Under the pieces are notes generated by a model, which saw only the letters and a program-made list of their open reading frames with translations, ran no database searches and had not been told where the DNA came from. Below, one piece after another: positions 1 through 12,196 of a DNA stretch of 64,000 bases (positions within the stretch are counted from its first letter, which is position 1; each line of letters starts with the position of its first letter). Location of the stretch: the NCBI GenBank assembly GCA_035610365.1, contig CM069434.1, forward strand, positions 123,188,895 to 123,252,894. Direction: 5' to 3'. The position numbers and the translations under genes were made by a program. This stretch comes from Aquatica leii. Its lineage: Eukaryota; Arthropoda; Insecta; Coleoptera; Lampyridae.

Positions 1-310
1 TGTTGGTATTCTTCTTTGCTTTTGGATCAAATTACTCTTGGTTTCTTGGAGATACCATTCACTTCGTGCGATTCTGTTACAGTTTTGGTTGGCGGTATTT
101 TTAAGATTCTAGAAAACCTCTGTCTTTTCTGTATTTGTGGTAATCTGATGAGATTACACGGGGTTGGGTTTCTTGGAATTGGGTTGGTTTTGGATTTAAG
201 GGTTGTATCCTTAGCGTATGTCTAAATTTCTGTCTTCATATTAGCTTTCGTTTTGTTACCCACGCTCCACGCTTTTATCTTGCTGGGGGGGGATTCTGTC
301 ACGTGCACGT
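1..310. other. Unassigned fragment ending in a G8 run and a TGTCACGTG motif
   Basis: The first 225 bases are open on both strands: a 69-codon frame on plus from base 16, and about 66 stop-free codons on minus. Neither translation is recognisable. At 285-292 there is a run of eight G, then ATTC and TGTCACGTGCACG from 297. A purine tract followed by a TG dinucleotide is how the 3' end of an LTR retroelement looks, so this could be the tail of an element that begins left of the window. No matching second LTR is visible, so this stays a guess. Confidence 0.2.
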
Positions 311-1844
311 TTGTAAATTACTAGAAGCTTGTAACAAAGTTTTGGTTTGCTAGTTTACATTCGATCTTTCAGATCTATCACGCAAATGATTTTCAACCAA
401 CTGATTGCCTATCGTTGTGGTAAATAATTTAACTTGGTAGTGTTAAAATTTTATATTAAATACACAAAAATAATGCTGCATCCACAATAAACTTGGTGGT
501 TACCGTTGTAACTCTAAATGCTAATAACACGACGTGCTGATAGAGAATGCTGTAAAAATGATGCGAATATCCTTCAGTAGCTTGTTCGCAATGCGCAAGT
601 CGAGGTAACTTAAACTTAAGTAAAATATTTATAATCAAACTAAACAATGTCATTTCCGGATAAGAAGCGTACACTATAGATGAATTTGTACTAGAAATGT
701 CTACTATTTTATAAAAAATTGTTAAGGTGGCCAAATCGTGCGACGACTGCATGTATATTTGGCACACTTTTCGTCCATGTCATCTACATCACCTTTTATC
801 ATATTATAAAAAACAATTATTTTGGGCTTTCCTGTTTCTGATTGATTCGGAATGATGCATCGTTGATAAAATTATAACTTTCGAACCAAAAGTCCTAGTA
901 ACTTGACATTTGGTAAGGCGCTAGCTTTTCGCAATTTCTCAGTTCTATCAAAAAATGGGTTTGATTTTGTAATCGGAAATGGGTGTATCCGTCATTTTCA
1001 ATAGTTTTTCTTATATAATTTTGTAATTTTTTTAAATTATTTTTACAGTTCCTTAATTACTCTACCAAAGTTCCTTAAAACAAGTAGCTATTGTCAGATA
1101 CATCTAAAGCTATTTCCCAAACTTGTAAAGCATGTAAGCTTTCATGCAACAACGTGAGTTTGCCAAAATTTGGTCCTGACTACGTTTAAAAAACTTGAAT
1201 GGAAATAGGCAGCGTGCCCAAAACAATTTGATAACATAAAACTGAAAGCATTTTGTAACTACAATTGAAAGTGAATGATTTTGCATAATTTTTAAATAAA
1301 TTTCTGGTAGTTTAATATAAGTAGTACGGTGTAACTAAATTAACAGTGCTTATGGCTGAATAAGTAGATGGAAAATTGAACACAATTACGTGATTTAGGT
1401 ACAAAATAGTTAAAAATACAATTAAAACAAGGAGACAAGTTATCTGCCGCCATTAATGAATACTTAGCGATATTCACAGCTTAGCAACGTTGAACTCGGA
1501 TAACACAGATCCCGGAGGTTATTAGGTATGAGACATCATTCACGGGGAAATTATTTACATCCTAGTAACGCATGAATTGTTTTAATCCCGACAATATACA
1601 GAAACAATTCTACATTTCATTGAAACCGCTGAAAGCGTAATAGAAGTAACCGACGTCGAAACTTAAATTGAAAAAAAAAATACTTACAATTAAGCGGACA
1701 GTCGCCTTATCAAAATTGATTACTAACAGCGACTTAAGATATAAAAGTGAAGGTAAAAATTGCCACCGACGAAATCCTCTCCCGTAAGTATTAAATGATC
1801 TGAAATTGTCCCATCCAGTGAGGTCCGCAAACAGCGGCATAGTA
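311..1844. other. AT-rich stretch, nothing recognised
   Basis: Stop codons are frequent in all frames. The frames of about 100 codons on the minus strand (456-767 and 1610-1918) match nothing I know. No repeat partner was found elsewhere in the window. Confidence 0.4.
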
Positions 1845-1848
1845 AAAT

Positions 1849-2942
1849 TGTAATAAAAAATTACTCCGGAATAAAGACGTGTTAATAAAAATGTGAATAA
1901 TACATTTAATAAAAGCAAAATAGTTTAACCACGGCAGCAATCGGAGACACAGACCTCTGGGTGTGAGCTTGAATGAAAATAAATACAAAGACGTGAATTC
2001 CTAATTTACAAACTATAACATAATACACTATATACATTAAACAAAAATGAACATTATTTGAATCTAAACAATATTTAGAATAAAACAGTATTTGAATAAA
2101 ACAAAATATGGATTAAAACAATATTTGGGCGCCAATCACCTTTAAATCGGTGATGAATAAAAAGCATCAACTCTTATACTTAATTATTAATTGATATTAA
2201 ATGCAAATGTCGTAAACGTTTGATTTGTTATCGAGTATGTTTCCCGAAAAGTTTGAATAACACAATTTAATTACTTGAATGTAAAATGTAACTTAATTCC
2301 AGTTGACTCACCATAATTAATATGACATCGGATATCTTCTATTTTTAGCATATCTTGGTTGACGTGATAAAATTCTTCAACAGCAGAAATAAAACCAATG
2401 TATAATAAACTTGAATAACTGATAATCCATTAATTAAACGACAAAACCAAAATAAAAGATCCAGTAAAAGAAAAGACCCAGTAAAAAGAAAAAAGAAAGC
2501 CCTAAATATAAATAATTAGAATGGTTTTTTAAATGACATGATGTACTCACGCTGCGTAGCAACGGCCTTCAAAATAAATTCCTTTGTCTAACTATTGCGT
2601 AACATTTTGAAATCACTAAAAATGTTGAATTCAATAGAAAAATTATATCAAAATAAAGGTAAACTCACCAACAATTAGATGGAATGAATAAAAATTAAAT
2701 TACATGGGTTTTTACGCCATAATCAAGAAAATTTGTCTTCCTCGCATCACTCACGTGAACTACGCAAGATTGTTCAAACGGAAGTGCAAGTTTAAGATAC
2801 AACTCAGGTAGATTTGAAACAACGCGACGTTGCCAAACTGAATAAATCTACGTGCAATATTAGTTGCAGAAAATAAACGAATGTAAAATTGAATTTTAAA
2901 TGTAATGAACTCTAACGGTACGTTCTCTAACGGGACGTTACA
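1849..2942 (-). repeat. Solo LTR, family 1, copy a
   Basis: A 1,094-bp sequence begins TGTAATAAAAA and ends ACGTTACA on the plus strand, so its own orientation (TGTAACGTCCC...TTTTTATTACA) is minus. It is flanked by the exact 4-bp duplication AAAT (1845-1848 and 2943-2946). The same family occurs at 16,720, 21,118 and 42,388. All copies share an internal stretch near 1930-1965 (on minus, AGACCTCTGTGT-like sequence next to a CTGCCGTGG motif). TG...CA ends, a 4-bp duplication and no attached coding sequence indicate LTR-LTR recombination of a Gypsy-type element. Confidence 0.9.
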
Positions 2943-2946
2943 AAAT

Positions 2947-5452
2947 TTAATTATAATTACAACTTTTATAAAATGAGTATGTTCAGCTTCATTTTTTTAA
3001 AGTGAGAGCTTGATCTTAAAAAGACGATTTTTGCATTAACGATTTACTAATTTACGAATTTGATATTTATTGCCCAAATGTCTACAGCAAGGTTCGGCAG
3101 CTTTATGTTTCTGTTTGTCAAAATCTCCAAACAAATAACACATTGTAATTTTTACACCATAAAATCGAAGTAAATGTATCATTCCAATATATTGTAGCTT
3201 TGCAGTTACATCGTCGACATTAATAGTAGTTAAAATAGTTAGAAATTTGTTTTAGAGTTTAATCAATTGTAAAATTAATGAGTTTATGTACTTTTAAATA
3301 ACATACAATTTGCAAATATTTTGTTTCATCTAAAACATTACGAAAAGTAGTGCAAAACGGCAGGGATTGGGTTTGGTTAACAACAAATTAAGTTTATATT
3401 TGATAATAGATTTCAAAATTATAAAAATTATATTGACTTGAAATTTACAACCAAATATATATATTAAAATAAATTAAAAAATTAAGAAGTTTTTTAAAAT
3501 TACAACATTCGTTTTTAATTTTTTTTTGCTTTTTTATAAACAAAAAACCTGTAATTTCAATTTATTGAAAAAATTACATTTTTCTTTAAAAAATAAGGGT
3601 AATTTTCAACGCGTTCTTTTTTTAAAAATGCTTTTGTTTATATATTTTTGTCTTAGCTTAAATGCAATTTTCATTTTTTCTTCTGATGTTAATCTTTTTT
3701 GTTACTCTTGAAATTTTTTACTTAATTTGCTCTCTATAATTTTTTGAAAACTGTTATTTATAGCCTTTTGGATTACTTGAGTTTAAGCATTTTAGTTTTT
3801 TTTTACAAAAATATTTATAAACAACCGTAAACCACCTTGAAATTTTTGTTTCTCGTGTTTTTTTACGCATATCAATAATTGTCTTGTTTTTTTTAGTTAC
3901 TGTATAAAGGATTGCAGTTAATCTTAATAGTTTTATTAATTTATTTAAATCTAAATATATTTTTTATGAGACTAGATTCACCGGATTTTTAATTTTTTTG
4001 TATTAGCGTGTCAAAAACAAATTTGTTCATTTTTGTTCTTACAATTAAATTAATACTTTATTAACTATAATAACTATTTAAAAACACGTTTTATATACTA
4101 TTAAAGGAAAATAACTACATACTAGTTTCTCTGGGTTCAAGCTTATGTCAGTTGCAGTAAAGATAAACTCAGTTGCTTTTATCTAATTACACATTCAACC
4201 ACAGTAGCTGCCGCCTATTACTCCTATTACACAGTTTTGTATACATAAACGACTCTAAGAACCGAGGAACATTATGCTAAAACTATTATTAAATTGTTTA
4301 TTGCTATATCCGTTCTATATTTTCTAGATAATATTGTTTGTTCTAATTTTATTTTGAATTAGTTAACACAAGTGTTATTTTATTTATTGTGATTGCCAAT
4401 TTCAAAAAATAATTAAACAAAAATTATGTATTAAAGTGTATTTATTTTTAGGTTAAAATTAGTTTTATTATTTCTTTTAGTTTGTTTTTTATAGGTTTCT
4501 TTTATGACATAATAGATGTAAAAAATTATGTTAAATTTATGTGTAAATACTAACATAACATGTCGTAGGTGATCTGGCATAAACTGTTATTTACGCAAAC
4601 TTTATAATAGGATTAGAAAATAAAATCATAAAATAAAAATTTTATTTTTGATGTTAGAGTAAACAATGGTGTAAACCTATAAAAATGTCCGAGAACTATA
4701 AAATAAGTGCATTATATAGAAACACTTAATAATTATAAAAATTTTAATAGTAAGGCTTCAGATAGCAATGAATCGGTCGTTTGAGAAAGATCACATCTTA
4801 AATATTTGATCATTTGGTGTTGGTTTTATATTTCAGTTGGGTTATATACGCGTGGTTATATATTAAAGACGTTGGTTAAATGAATAAATAACAGATTAAA
4901 ACCACACATTTAAATTACATTATATCTATGTTTTTCCTCACTGGCATACCTTTTAAACAATAGAACAGTGGTTTAAGTTGCGTTTATAAATTTTTTTACT
5001 GATAGCGCTAATTGCATTTTTGACTATCGAGCACAAAAACACAAAACGGAATTGTTGATACACAAAATCGTAATAGACCTTAACTTACAAACTTACGTTT
5101 TCGATTACTAGCAAAACAATCATTACATTCACAATAATCATTACTCATAAATACCTGGTTCTAAATGCGGTACTCGGACAGCAGTTTCTGGGTGTACTAA
5201 AGTCCCCAGGTGAGACAACAGACGTGGTTTGTAAAATTAATAAGACATCTGAAGAATCCTCTTCAAAAGCGTAGATAAACTATTTGTGTAAAAAACTAAG
5301 TTTCCACAACATAATAACACGGGAACAGTTAATTTGTATTTGACGAACGAGTAAATCCGTTAATATAACGAATCAATGCTAAAATTCTAGACTTAAAAAG
5401 CTTATAAACACGTTATACATCAAAACCACTTAACTTGTTTTTCCAAAAAAAG
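2947..5452. other. AT-rich stretch, nothing recognised
   Basis: Long T-rich and A-rich runs with no frame over 61 codons. The short frame at 3526-3711 is low-complexity and is not a credible gene. Confidence 0.4.
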
Positions 5453-6562
5453 CTCGCGGTACTACCACATTTTTTTTATTCCGAGTTTGATTTAGAACTC
5501 CCGTTTCAAAACGAATTCTTTAGCATTTTAAACATAGGTTTTCTACTACCAAATATTTAAAGTAATGGCGTAAAATTTTTCAAAAAAGATATCCAGCAAA
5601 CGAATAAGCTAAAGAAAGATGCAATTAAAACACAATACGCGCAATAGGTGCCACAAAAAACGGTGTCAGCGAAAACAAATGATAATTTCAATAACCCAAG
5701 CAGAAACAAAACTTACTTGGAATTAAAGCAATATTAAATTACAATCTAGATCTTTACGACTAAAATAATATATTTGTGACTAACTGAATTAATAAATTAA
5801 AATGCAATTTTAGTTTATGTCAGCAATGAGTGCATATATACTTGACAAGTACATAAAATTTATAATAATACGAATTTAAAAACGTTCAGCAGCTTTGAAA
5901 TTACAATGTAAAATTGTGTTAAGATGCCCGTACAAAATAAGAACTAATTGTCAATAAACAAAACAAATTAAAATAATAGGTCTTCCACAAAATAATACTA
6001 CGAAAATAGGATTCGCGGTACAACCACATGTTTTTATTCCGCGTTTGATTTAGAACTCTCGTTTTAAAACGAATTCTTTAGCATTTCAAACCTCGGTTTT
6101 TTACTACTAAATATTCAAAGTAATGGCGTAAAATCTTTCAAGAAGGAGACCCAAAAAACAAATAAACCGAAAAAAGATGCAATTACAACACAATACGCGC
6201 AATACGTGCCACAAAGAATTAGTGTCAGCAAAAACAAATGATAATTTCAATAACTCTAGCAGAAACAGAATTTATTTGAAATTAAAGCAATATTGAATTA
6301 CAATCCAGATCTTTACGACTGAGATGAAATATTTGTGACTAACTGAACTAATAAATTAAAATGCAATTTTAGTTTATGACAACAATGATAGACCTTGAGT
6401 GGATTTGTACTTAACAAGTACTTATAAAATTATAATAATAGGAATTTAAAAACGTTCAGTACCTTTGAATCTAAATGCCACTAAAAATAAGAACTGAATG
6501 TCAATAAACAAAACAAATTAAAATACCAGGTCTTTTACAAAAGAATATTGCGAAAACCAAAC
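5453..6562. repeat. Two-unit direct tandem duplication, unit about 555 bp
   Basis: Unit 1 (about 5453-6008) starts at CGCGGTACTACCACAT and unit 2 (about 6009-6562) at CGCGGTACAACCACAT. The two align along their whole length with scattered substitutions and small indels. They share ACGAATTCTTTAGCAT, AGTAATGGCGTAAAAT and ACACAATACGCGCAATA. There is no long open frame in either. Divergence by eye is roughly 10-15 percent, so the duplication is old. It could be the remnant of a longer satellite array or a local duplication. Confidence 0.85.
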
Positions 6563-6887
6563 GAAGGTTACGTTTGCAATTTATTGCCACTTTAAATTAA
6601 TAGAGATTGCTACTGTTGTGAAAAATATTAAAAATGACATAACCGTTGCTACAACCATGACTAGTGTTTTTACTAGTTACTAGCACACGTTTTGCAAATG
6701 TCCTAAATTACTACAAAAACTGTAGCTTAAATACTTAGATTTTTTGCGGTGCCCTTTGCCACAACATTTATATTTATTAAGATTTGCATTCCATTGATTA
6801 CATGAATGCGTTTGATGCTTATGACTTTGAGTTGTGTGATTCCCTTTTTTTTGTTGTTGTTAAGTTCTGTTGTGTCCCTTTTATATG

Positions 6888-7696
6888 CTATACTAATCTA
6901 TGAACAATGTTAAAGGATTTATTTGAGAATTGAAATGGCCCATCTGGTTGTTTGCCGCAATATAATTCTAACGAAAATGTATAATATGTCTTTGCCTCTT
7001 TAATTGCATATATCTTCAGATCATACTTTAGCTGTTTTGCAGGCATATACTGTATAAAAGAACATCTTCTGCGGAGTGGTATCAATTTTTCATCAATCGT
7101 CACTGACTCGGAGTAGGAGTAACTTTTTTTTGCAGTTATTTAGAAATGGCGTCAATATTGAACGTACTGTTGGTAGCTTATTTTCTCTCAAATGTTTTTC
7201 TCTAGCAGCATGATCATCAAACCGGATAGACCTCAACAAAAATAAAAGTTTGTTTATTCCTATACAGGCTTTTGCCACCACCATTCTTCTTCCATCTGTT
7301 TCTTAAATTTCACGAACATTTGTTTGCTGCTAAAGTTTTAATCCAAACAAAAACAACATTACAGTCATAATCTCTGGCTTAGAAGTAGTACGAGCGTTTC
7401 TTATTTATTTTTTTCAGTATTTCAGTACTCTGCATTGTTTCACGATCCATTCCGTAAATAAATTATCTATCGATGTCTTCGTCATCTGATTCATTACTTG
7501 AAGAGCCGTTTTGCTCTGTTTCACTATTGTGATTACTGTAACTTACTTGTTCATCCTTCCTATCAAAAAAATCAGACCCAGCTTCCTCTATATACTCAAA
7601 TAAGTCTAATCCCGTTTCAGCATCTCTATTTTTGTCCAGCTCTTGTAAAACCCTCTCAATAAAGTTATTCCGGATAAATTTAGACTTAAAACACAA
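6888..7696 (-). pseudogene. piggyBac-like transposase, degraded
   Basis: On the minus strand three pieces follow each other. An acidic Ser/Asp/Glu-rich amino end lies at 7696-7463. A segment at 7284-7130 contains LRSIRFDDHAAREKHLRENK, and 7128-6888 contains SVTIDEKLIPLRRRCSF and IYCGKQP-like residues. The order matches DDE_Tnp_1_7 (piggyBac) transposases: the LRFDD region, then the first catalytic Asp in TIDE-L...RGRC, then the GKQ motif. The second and third pieces are linked by a frameshift in a run of A near 7125. The later catalytic Asp residues are absent, so the gene is truncated at its 3' end. It once cut and pasted DNA at TTAA sites. I did not find its inverted repeats. A dead relic. 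Confidence 0.85.
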
Positions 7697-7956
7697 TCAA
7701 ATGTTTTTATTTATTGTGAAATGAAAAATACTTTGGCGCAAAGGATCCGAGTTTCAGCATTGCTGCTAAACACCAGCATCTCCACAACAGACATTTTAGA
7801 AACTAACTACCTAAAGAACCAATAAATAGTGCAGACATTAAACATCTCAAGATAATTTTTCCATATTATGAATTGAAGTGTGTTTTTATTTATGCTTGGA
7901 TCACGTTCCTGTGGTTTGTTTTAAACACTGGGTTTCAAACAAACATAGAAGGAGTA

Positions 7957-9276
7957 AACGTGGAGGGCTGAAATTTTGTATGTTAAATATGGACAAATAA
8001 ACGATTAAAATTTAGAATGAAAATGTTGATGTATTCAAAAAGTACACATGGTGTTATCAACATCTCCGCGCTTCTTTTACTTTTATTTCTGAATCCTTAT
8101 CGTTGTAGTTTTTTACTTTTTTTTAAATCTAGTTATCAGTTGTCATTGTTTGTAAGTGTCAGAATGCCACAAGATCGCAAACGAGGTAATTTTCAACAAT
8201 TAACGTCTTTTGAGAGAGAGCAAATTATTGGTATGCAGGAAGCTCGGTTGTGATATCGTGAAATCGCCAGAAGATTAAGACGTACTCATTCAACAATATT
8301 AAGAACATGCCGAGGATGGCAGGAAAAACAGTTGCAAACACGATGTAGAAGTACTGGACGACACAGAGTTACGCGTGAACGAGAAATTCGTCTGTTAAGA
8401 AGAAGTGCCGTTCACGACCATTGGGAACTATCGCGTTCAGTTGGAATAAACTGGATACAAGCAGTTGGTCGAAGAGTCTCTATGAGAACTGTTTATCATC
8501 AAATCCGCTCTTTTGGATTGCGATCATATTGACCAAACTCTCATATTCCTCTAACACCTCACCACCCAAAAGTCAGACTTTAATGATGCCAAGCCAGACA
8601 ATATTGGCTACATGAATGAAACAACATTATTTTTTCTAATGAGTATAAGTTCTGTTTATGGCACTCAGGCGGGCGTGCACGAGTGCGGAGACCTAGAGGA
8701 CAACGCTACAATTTACAGTTTGTACAACGAAACACCTGGTGTAATGGTTTGGGCTGGCATTCATTGGGTAGACCGCTCTCCTTTAACATTTATCCAAAGC
8801 ACGTTAAGTGCTTGACGTTACATTGACACCGTCTTAGAACCAGTTCTTCTATTTCTTCTTTAAGAACGTCCAGAAGTTTTCTTCCAACAAGATAATGCGC
8901 GAACGCATGTGGCAGTAATGACACAGAGAGTTTTTAAAGAGAATGACGTAAATTTGCTACCGTGGCAGATTTATCGCCAATAGAATATGTCTGAGACATG
9001 GTGGACAGATGACTGCATCATCTAACTCACCCTTCAAATACCATAGAAGAATTGCGACAACAGCTTTAAATAGCTTGGGATGAGATACCCCAGGACGCAA
9101 TAAATCATCTTATTTTCAGCATGCCTAAAAGGATAAGTTCTTGCATACAAGAACGTGGTGATGTTACACCTTATTGACATTTTTTCAATAAAACGTTGTG
9201 TTGCTTCTTCCAAATTGTAAGCATTAATTTGTCTATATATAAGAGTTTTATATACAAAATATTAGCCCTGCACGTC
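7957..9276 (+). mobile_element. Tc1-like DNA transposon with terminal inverted repeats
   Basis: The left end (7957-8000) reads AACGTGGAGGGCTGAAATTTTGTAT. The reverse complement of the right end (9230-9276) reads GACGTGCAGGGCTAATATTTTGTAT, so about 45 bp are imperfectly inverted. TA dinucleotides flank both ends (7955-7956 and 9277-9278), as expected for the TA duplication of the Tc1/mariner superfamily. The 1.32-kb length is right for a Tc1 element with a single transposase gene. Confidence 0.85.
8164..9177 (+). pseudogene. Tc1/IS630-type transposase, inactivated
   Basis: Reading starts at ATG 8164 (MPQDRKRGNF). The amino half has the paired helix-turn-helix DNA-binding region (FEREQIIGMQEARL, stop, then YREIARRLRRTHSTI). 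The catalytic core follows: first acidic site as FSNEYKF (Asp replaced by Asn), then a glycine-rich block ending GVMVWAGI, then QQDNARTH with the second Asp, then ADLSPIEYV with the Glu. This is the DD34E arrangement, with about two residues lost before the Glu. At least five in-frame stops and several frameshifts make it inactive. It sits inside the inverted repeats at 7957 and 9276, so it is the element's own gene. Family assignment is secure from the three catalytic blocks. Confidence 0.88.
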
Positions 9277-9286
9277 TACGCGTTTG

Positions 9287-10664
9287 CTAGGTAGTGCTAC
9301 TTCAACTAAAAGATAATGAATAGTGTAAAAATTGATAATAAAAATGATAAAAAAACAATTAAATTTTCTACAAATGTGAAAACGAACAAAAATACTCACA
9401 TTTCAATTGAATGCACGCGCGGTGTTTCAGACACCAACCTCACTTTTTTCAAAAATCAGCTGGTAAATCAATGACGTTTATTATAAGAAGGTTGAAACTG
9501 AACTGACATGTAGACGAGATATTAGAAGAGATACAGCCTTCAATTCAACAGGATACAGCCTCCAATTCAACAGGAATCGTTTTGTTTTAACTATGTGGTA
9601 AAGTCTGTGAGATCCGTATTTTAAAACGTCTAGAAACATTAAAGCATCTATAAATACGCTCTCTTTGCGTTATTTTGTGATTATTTTATTTTTTGTGTCA
9701 GCAAATTACTGAACAAAGATATGTAGTAGATTAGTGACTATTTAATGCAACAGGACCGTAATTTTTAATTTATTTGGCTCAAAATTTTAAAGATTTTAAA
9801 TGTTTTGTTAGAACTATTGTTTTGACATTTTTTGTTTGTATTAGTGCTATACTTTCACCTTCTAAATTAACAATCTGTAAGTAAGATGCACGTTGAATAC
9901 GACACTGATTCAGTTTTTGTGAGAAAAAACTTGAGCCAAAAAAGCTTAGCTTGGCTAATCTTGAATTTGGCGTGATTTTTTCTAAGACAAAAACTAAATT
10001 AAATCTTGTTGTTACCATTGTTTGAGAGTTGATAATATTGCTAACGCTTGTCGCTTAAATTTAAATTTATAGTGCGTTAAATAGTAAGAGTAAAATTGTA
10101 TTAGAAATAGAGGTAGAATATATACTAATAAAACAAGATAAGTTAATTTGTGTATAACTTCTTTTTTTCTTCATTTTTGTTGCTTACTTTATTCTATCTC
10201 AAATTATTATTACAATAAATTTACAGCGAAATTTTTTGTAAAATCAGATTGAATAAAAATTTAAATTTATACGTAGCTCAAATAATACAATAGAATGTTT
10301 TTCGTCGTAGAAAGACGATAAGAAAGATTGATCGGAATTGTTAAAGAATTGTTTAGTAGAGTATTAAGTAAGGCGTTACTCAGCTTTCAACGAGGATCGC
10401 ATACTTAATTTTTAAGCTAATAAAACACAGATTATGTTTTATTACTTCGAGTAGAAATTTCAACTAACGTTTAAACTCAACATAACATTTATTATAATAT
10501 AAACACAAGCTAACAGTAAGTCATTTGCATCTCTATAAATAAGTTCTCCAATTAGTTTGCAAATGATGTAATACATTTTTTATACTGTAAACATTGATGT
10601 TTAAAACTAAAACATATATTGTATTATCTATTGTAAAGTAAAGCTCAAAATGGGATTTTCAATT
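9287..10664. other. AT-rich stretch with one short 22-bp duplication
   Basis: A 22-bp unit (GATACAGCCTNCAATTCAACAG) is repeated head to tail at 9530-9551 and 9552-9573 with one difference. A minus-strand frame of 79 codons (9779-10,018) is unrecognised. Nothing else stands out. Confidence 0.4.
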
Positions 10665-11100
10665 ATAATTTTAAATGATTTAATGCCGTTTCCATATAAC
10701 TGTTTTTTATTTATTAATTATTGGTGGCTACATGTTTCGACCTAACGATCATCATCAGGCCTCTAAAATTATCAACTAAAGTAAAATCACAACCTTAAAA
10801 TTCGTAATATACTAACAATTAATAAATAAATTAATTAATTAAAATTGAACAGTTTATGTCAAAATGACATAAATTAAACAAAGTGACAATATAAATAAAT
10901 CGCGAAAGGTATATAAAATAATAATATTATTAACAAGAAAATTAAATAAAAAAAAAAATAATTTAAATAAAAACAAAAATTTTATTTAAGAAAAAGATAA
11001 TCATTTTCAAAATTAACAATTTCATTTAAACATGCATCTGGGTCTGAGTTTTTATGTTTAACAATTTCTTTTATCTCCAAAAAATTTAATTTAATTTAAT
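10665..11100 (-). mobile_element. 3' end of a Penelope-like element, inverted fragment (PLE1 left arm)
   Basis: Read on minus, this begins with codons for KLNFLEIKEIVKHKNSD. The first residues repeat the carboxyl end of the GIY-YIG protein at 12,088-12,110, and the frame then runs to a stop. About 250 bp of AT-rich 3' sequence follow, then a hammerhead-type motif and the terminal sequence ACATGTAGCCACCAATAATT. The terminal stretch (10,665-10,740) is the inverse of 12,113-12,196. So this is a second copy of the element's 3' end, joined head to head with the plus-strand copy that starts at about 11,105. Penelope-like elements are known to leave inverted or tandem partial copies. Confidence 0.8.
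10724..10763 (-). ncRNA. Hammerhead-ribozyme-like motif of PLE1
   Basis: On minus the order is GGC, core CUGAUGA, an extra U, hairpin GAUC-GUUA-GGUC, core GAA, then ACAUGU, A, GCC. The flanking GGC and GCC can pair as stem I, the hairpin is stem II (one U-G pair), and ACAUGU can form the very short stem III before the predicted cleavage after A. Short-stem-III hammerheads are established in Penelope-like terminal repeats. The bulged U beside stem II is the main departure. The matching site in the plus-strand copy at 12,105-12,120 keeps only the GUUAGGUCGAAAC half. Confidence 0.7.
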
Positions 11101-11104
11101 AATC

Positions 11105-12196
11105 AAACTTATATTTAAAAAACAGGTCTGCCTATAGGCAACAATCTTTCACCTATACTGGCTGAAATTTTCGTAACTAACTTATAAATTAAGAACCTGT
11201 TTTTGAATAATTTATTTAAAAAACATTTTATTTACTATAAAAGATATGTTGACGATATTTTGGTTATGTTTAAAGGTAATAATTCTGATTTAGACCTTTG
11301 TTTTAATATTGTAAATTCATTACATCCTAACATTAAATTCACTTTTGAAAACTAATCTAATAACGTTCTTAATTTTCTAGACTTATCTTTAAACAGAGTT
11401 AATAATTCTGTCAAAATTGGTATTCATCGTAAAAACACTATTACTGATCATGTCATTTCTTTTTCTTCTTTTCATCCTTTTTCACACAAAATGTCATCTT
11501 TTAGATTCTTTTTTAATCGTTTATACAAATTACTTCTTGATAAATTTAATTTTAATAAAGAACTTAACATTATTTATAATTTAGCAAATAATAATAATTA
11601 TCCTTTAGATATGATCAAAAAACTTCAAAATACAATTTTTAATTCCATTAATATTAAAAACATTTTAACTCTTACTCCACTTTCAGATAACATTAAAAAG
11701 ACATATTTTTCTCTTCCTTACATTAGTCGCTCTTATTTTCAATTTAAAAATTTATTTAAAAAGCATAATATTAATATTTTTTATTTTCATCTAAATTTAA
11801 TTTAAAATCTTTACTTGTCAATAGTAAAGATAAAGTTGATATTTTGAATAAATCTGGTGTTTACAAATTAAATTGTGGTAGCTGTAGCTCTTTTTATATT
11901 GGACAAACCGGCCGTAAATTTCGAACAAGAATAGCAGAACATTTTTCTTACATTAAAAATAATAATGTTGGTATTAATTTATATAATAAATCTTCTTTCG
12001 CTAATCATATATTAGAATATAACCATTGTTTTGATTATAAAAGTAACTACAAAGTTCTTCATAATTGCAATAAAAGTCTAAAATTAAATTTTTTGGAGAT
12101 TAGGTCGTTAGGTCGAAACATGTAGCCACCAATAATTAATAAATAAAAAACAGTTATATGGGAAAAGCAATAAATCATTTAAAATTATAAAACATA
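11105..12196 (+). pseudogene. Penelope-like element, reverse transcriptase plus GIY-YIG (PLE1)
   Basis: The frame from about 11,126 gives GLPIGNNLSPILAEIF and, after a stop, YVDDILVMF, the catalytic Asp pair of a reverse transcriptase. Two stops follow (after FVTNL and after KFTFEN) before an open stretch at 11,491-11,805. After a frameshift near 11,800 the frame at 11,844-12,125 gives SGVYKLNCGSCSSFYIGQTG and an Arg-rich helix, the GIY-YIG endonuclease typical of Penelope-like elements. The amino half of the reverse transcriptase is missing, because the copy begins where the inverted arm ends. A deletion near 12,107 removes the carboxyl tail and half of the ribozyme. The protein would copy RNA into DNA at a nicked target. 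Dead copy. Confidence 0.9.

Noticed and set aside
9530-9573. 22-bp tandem duplication as a minisatellite
   Set aside because: Only two units; noted as a feature of the surrounding gap but too small to interpret.
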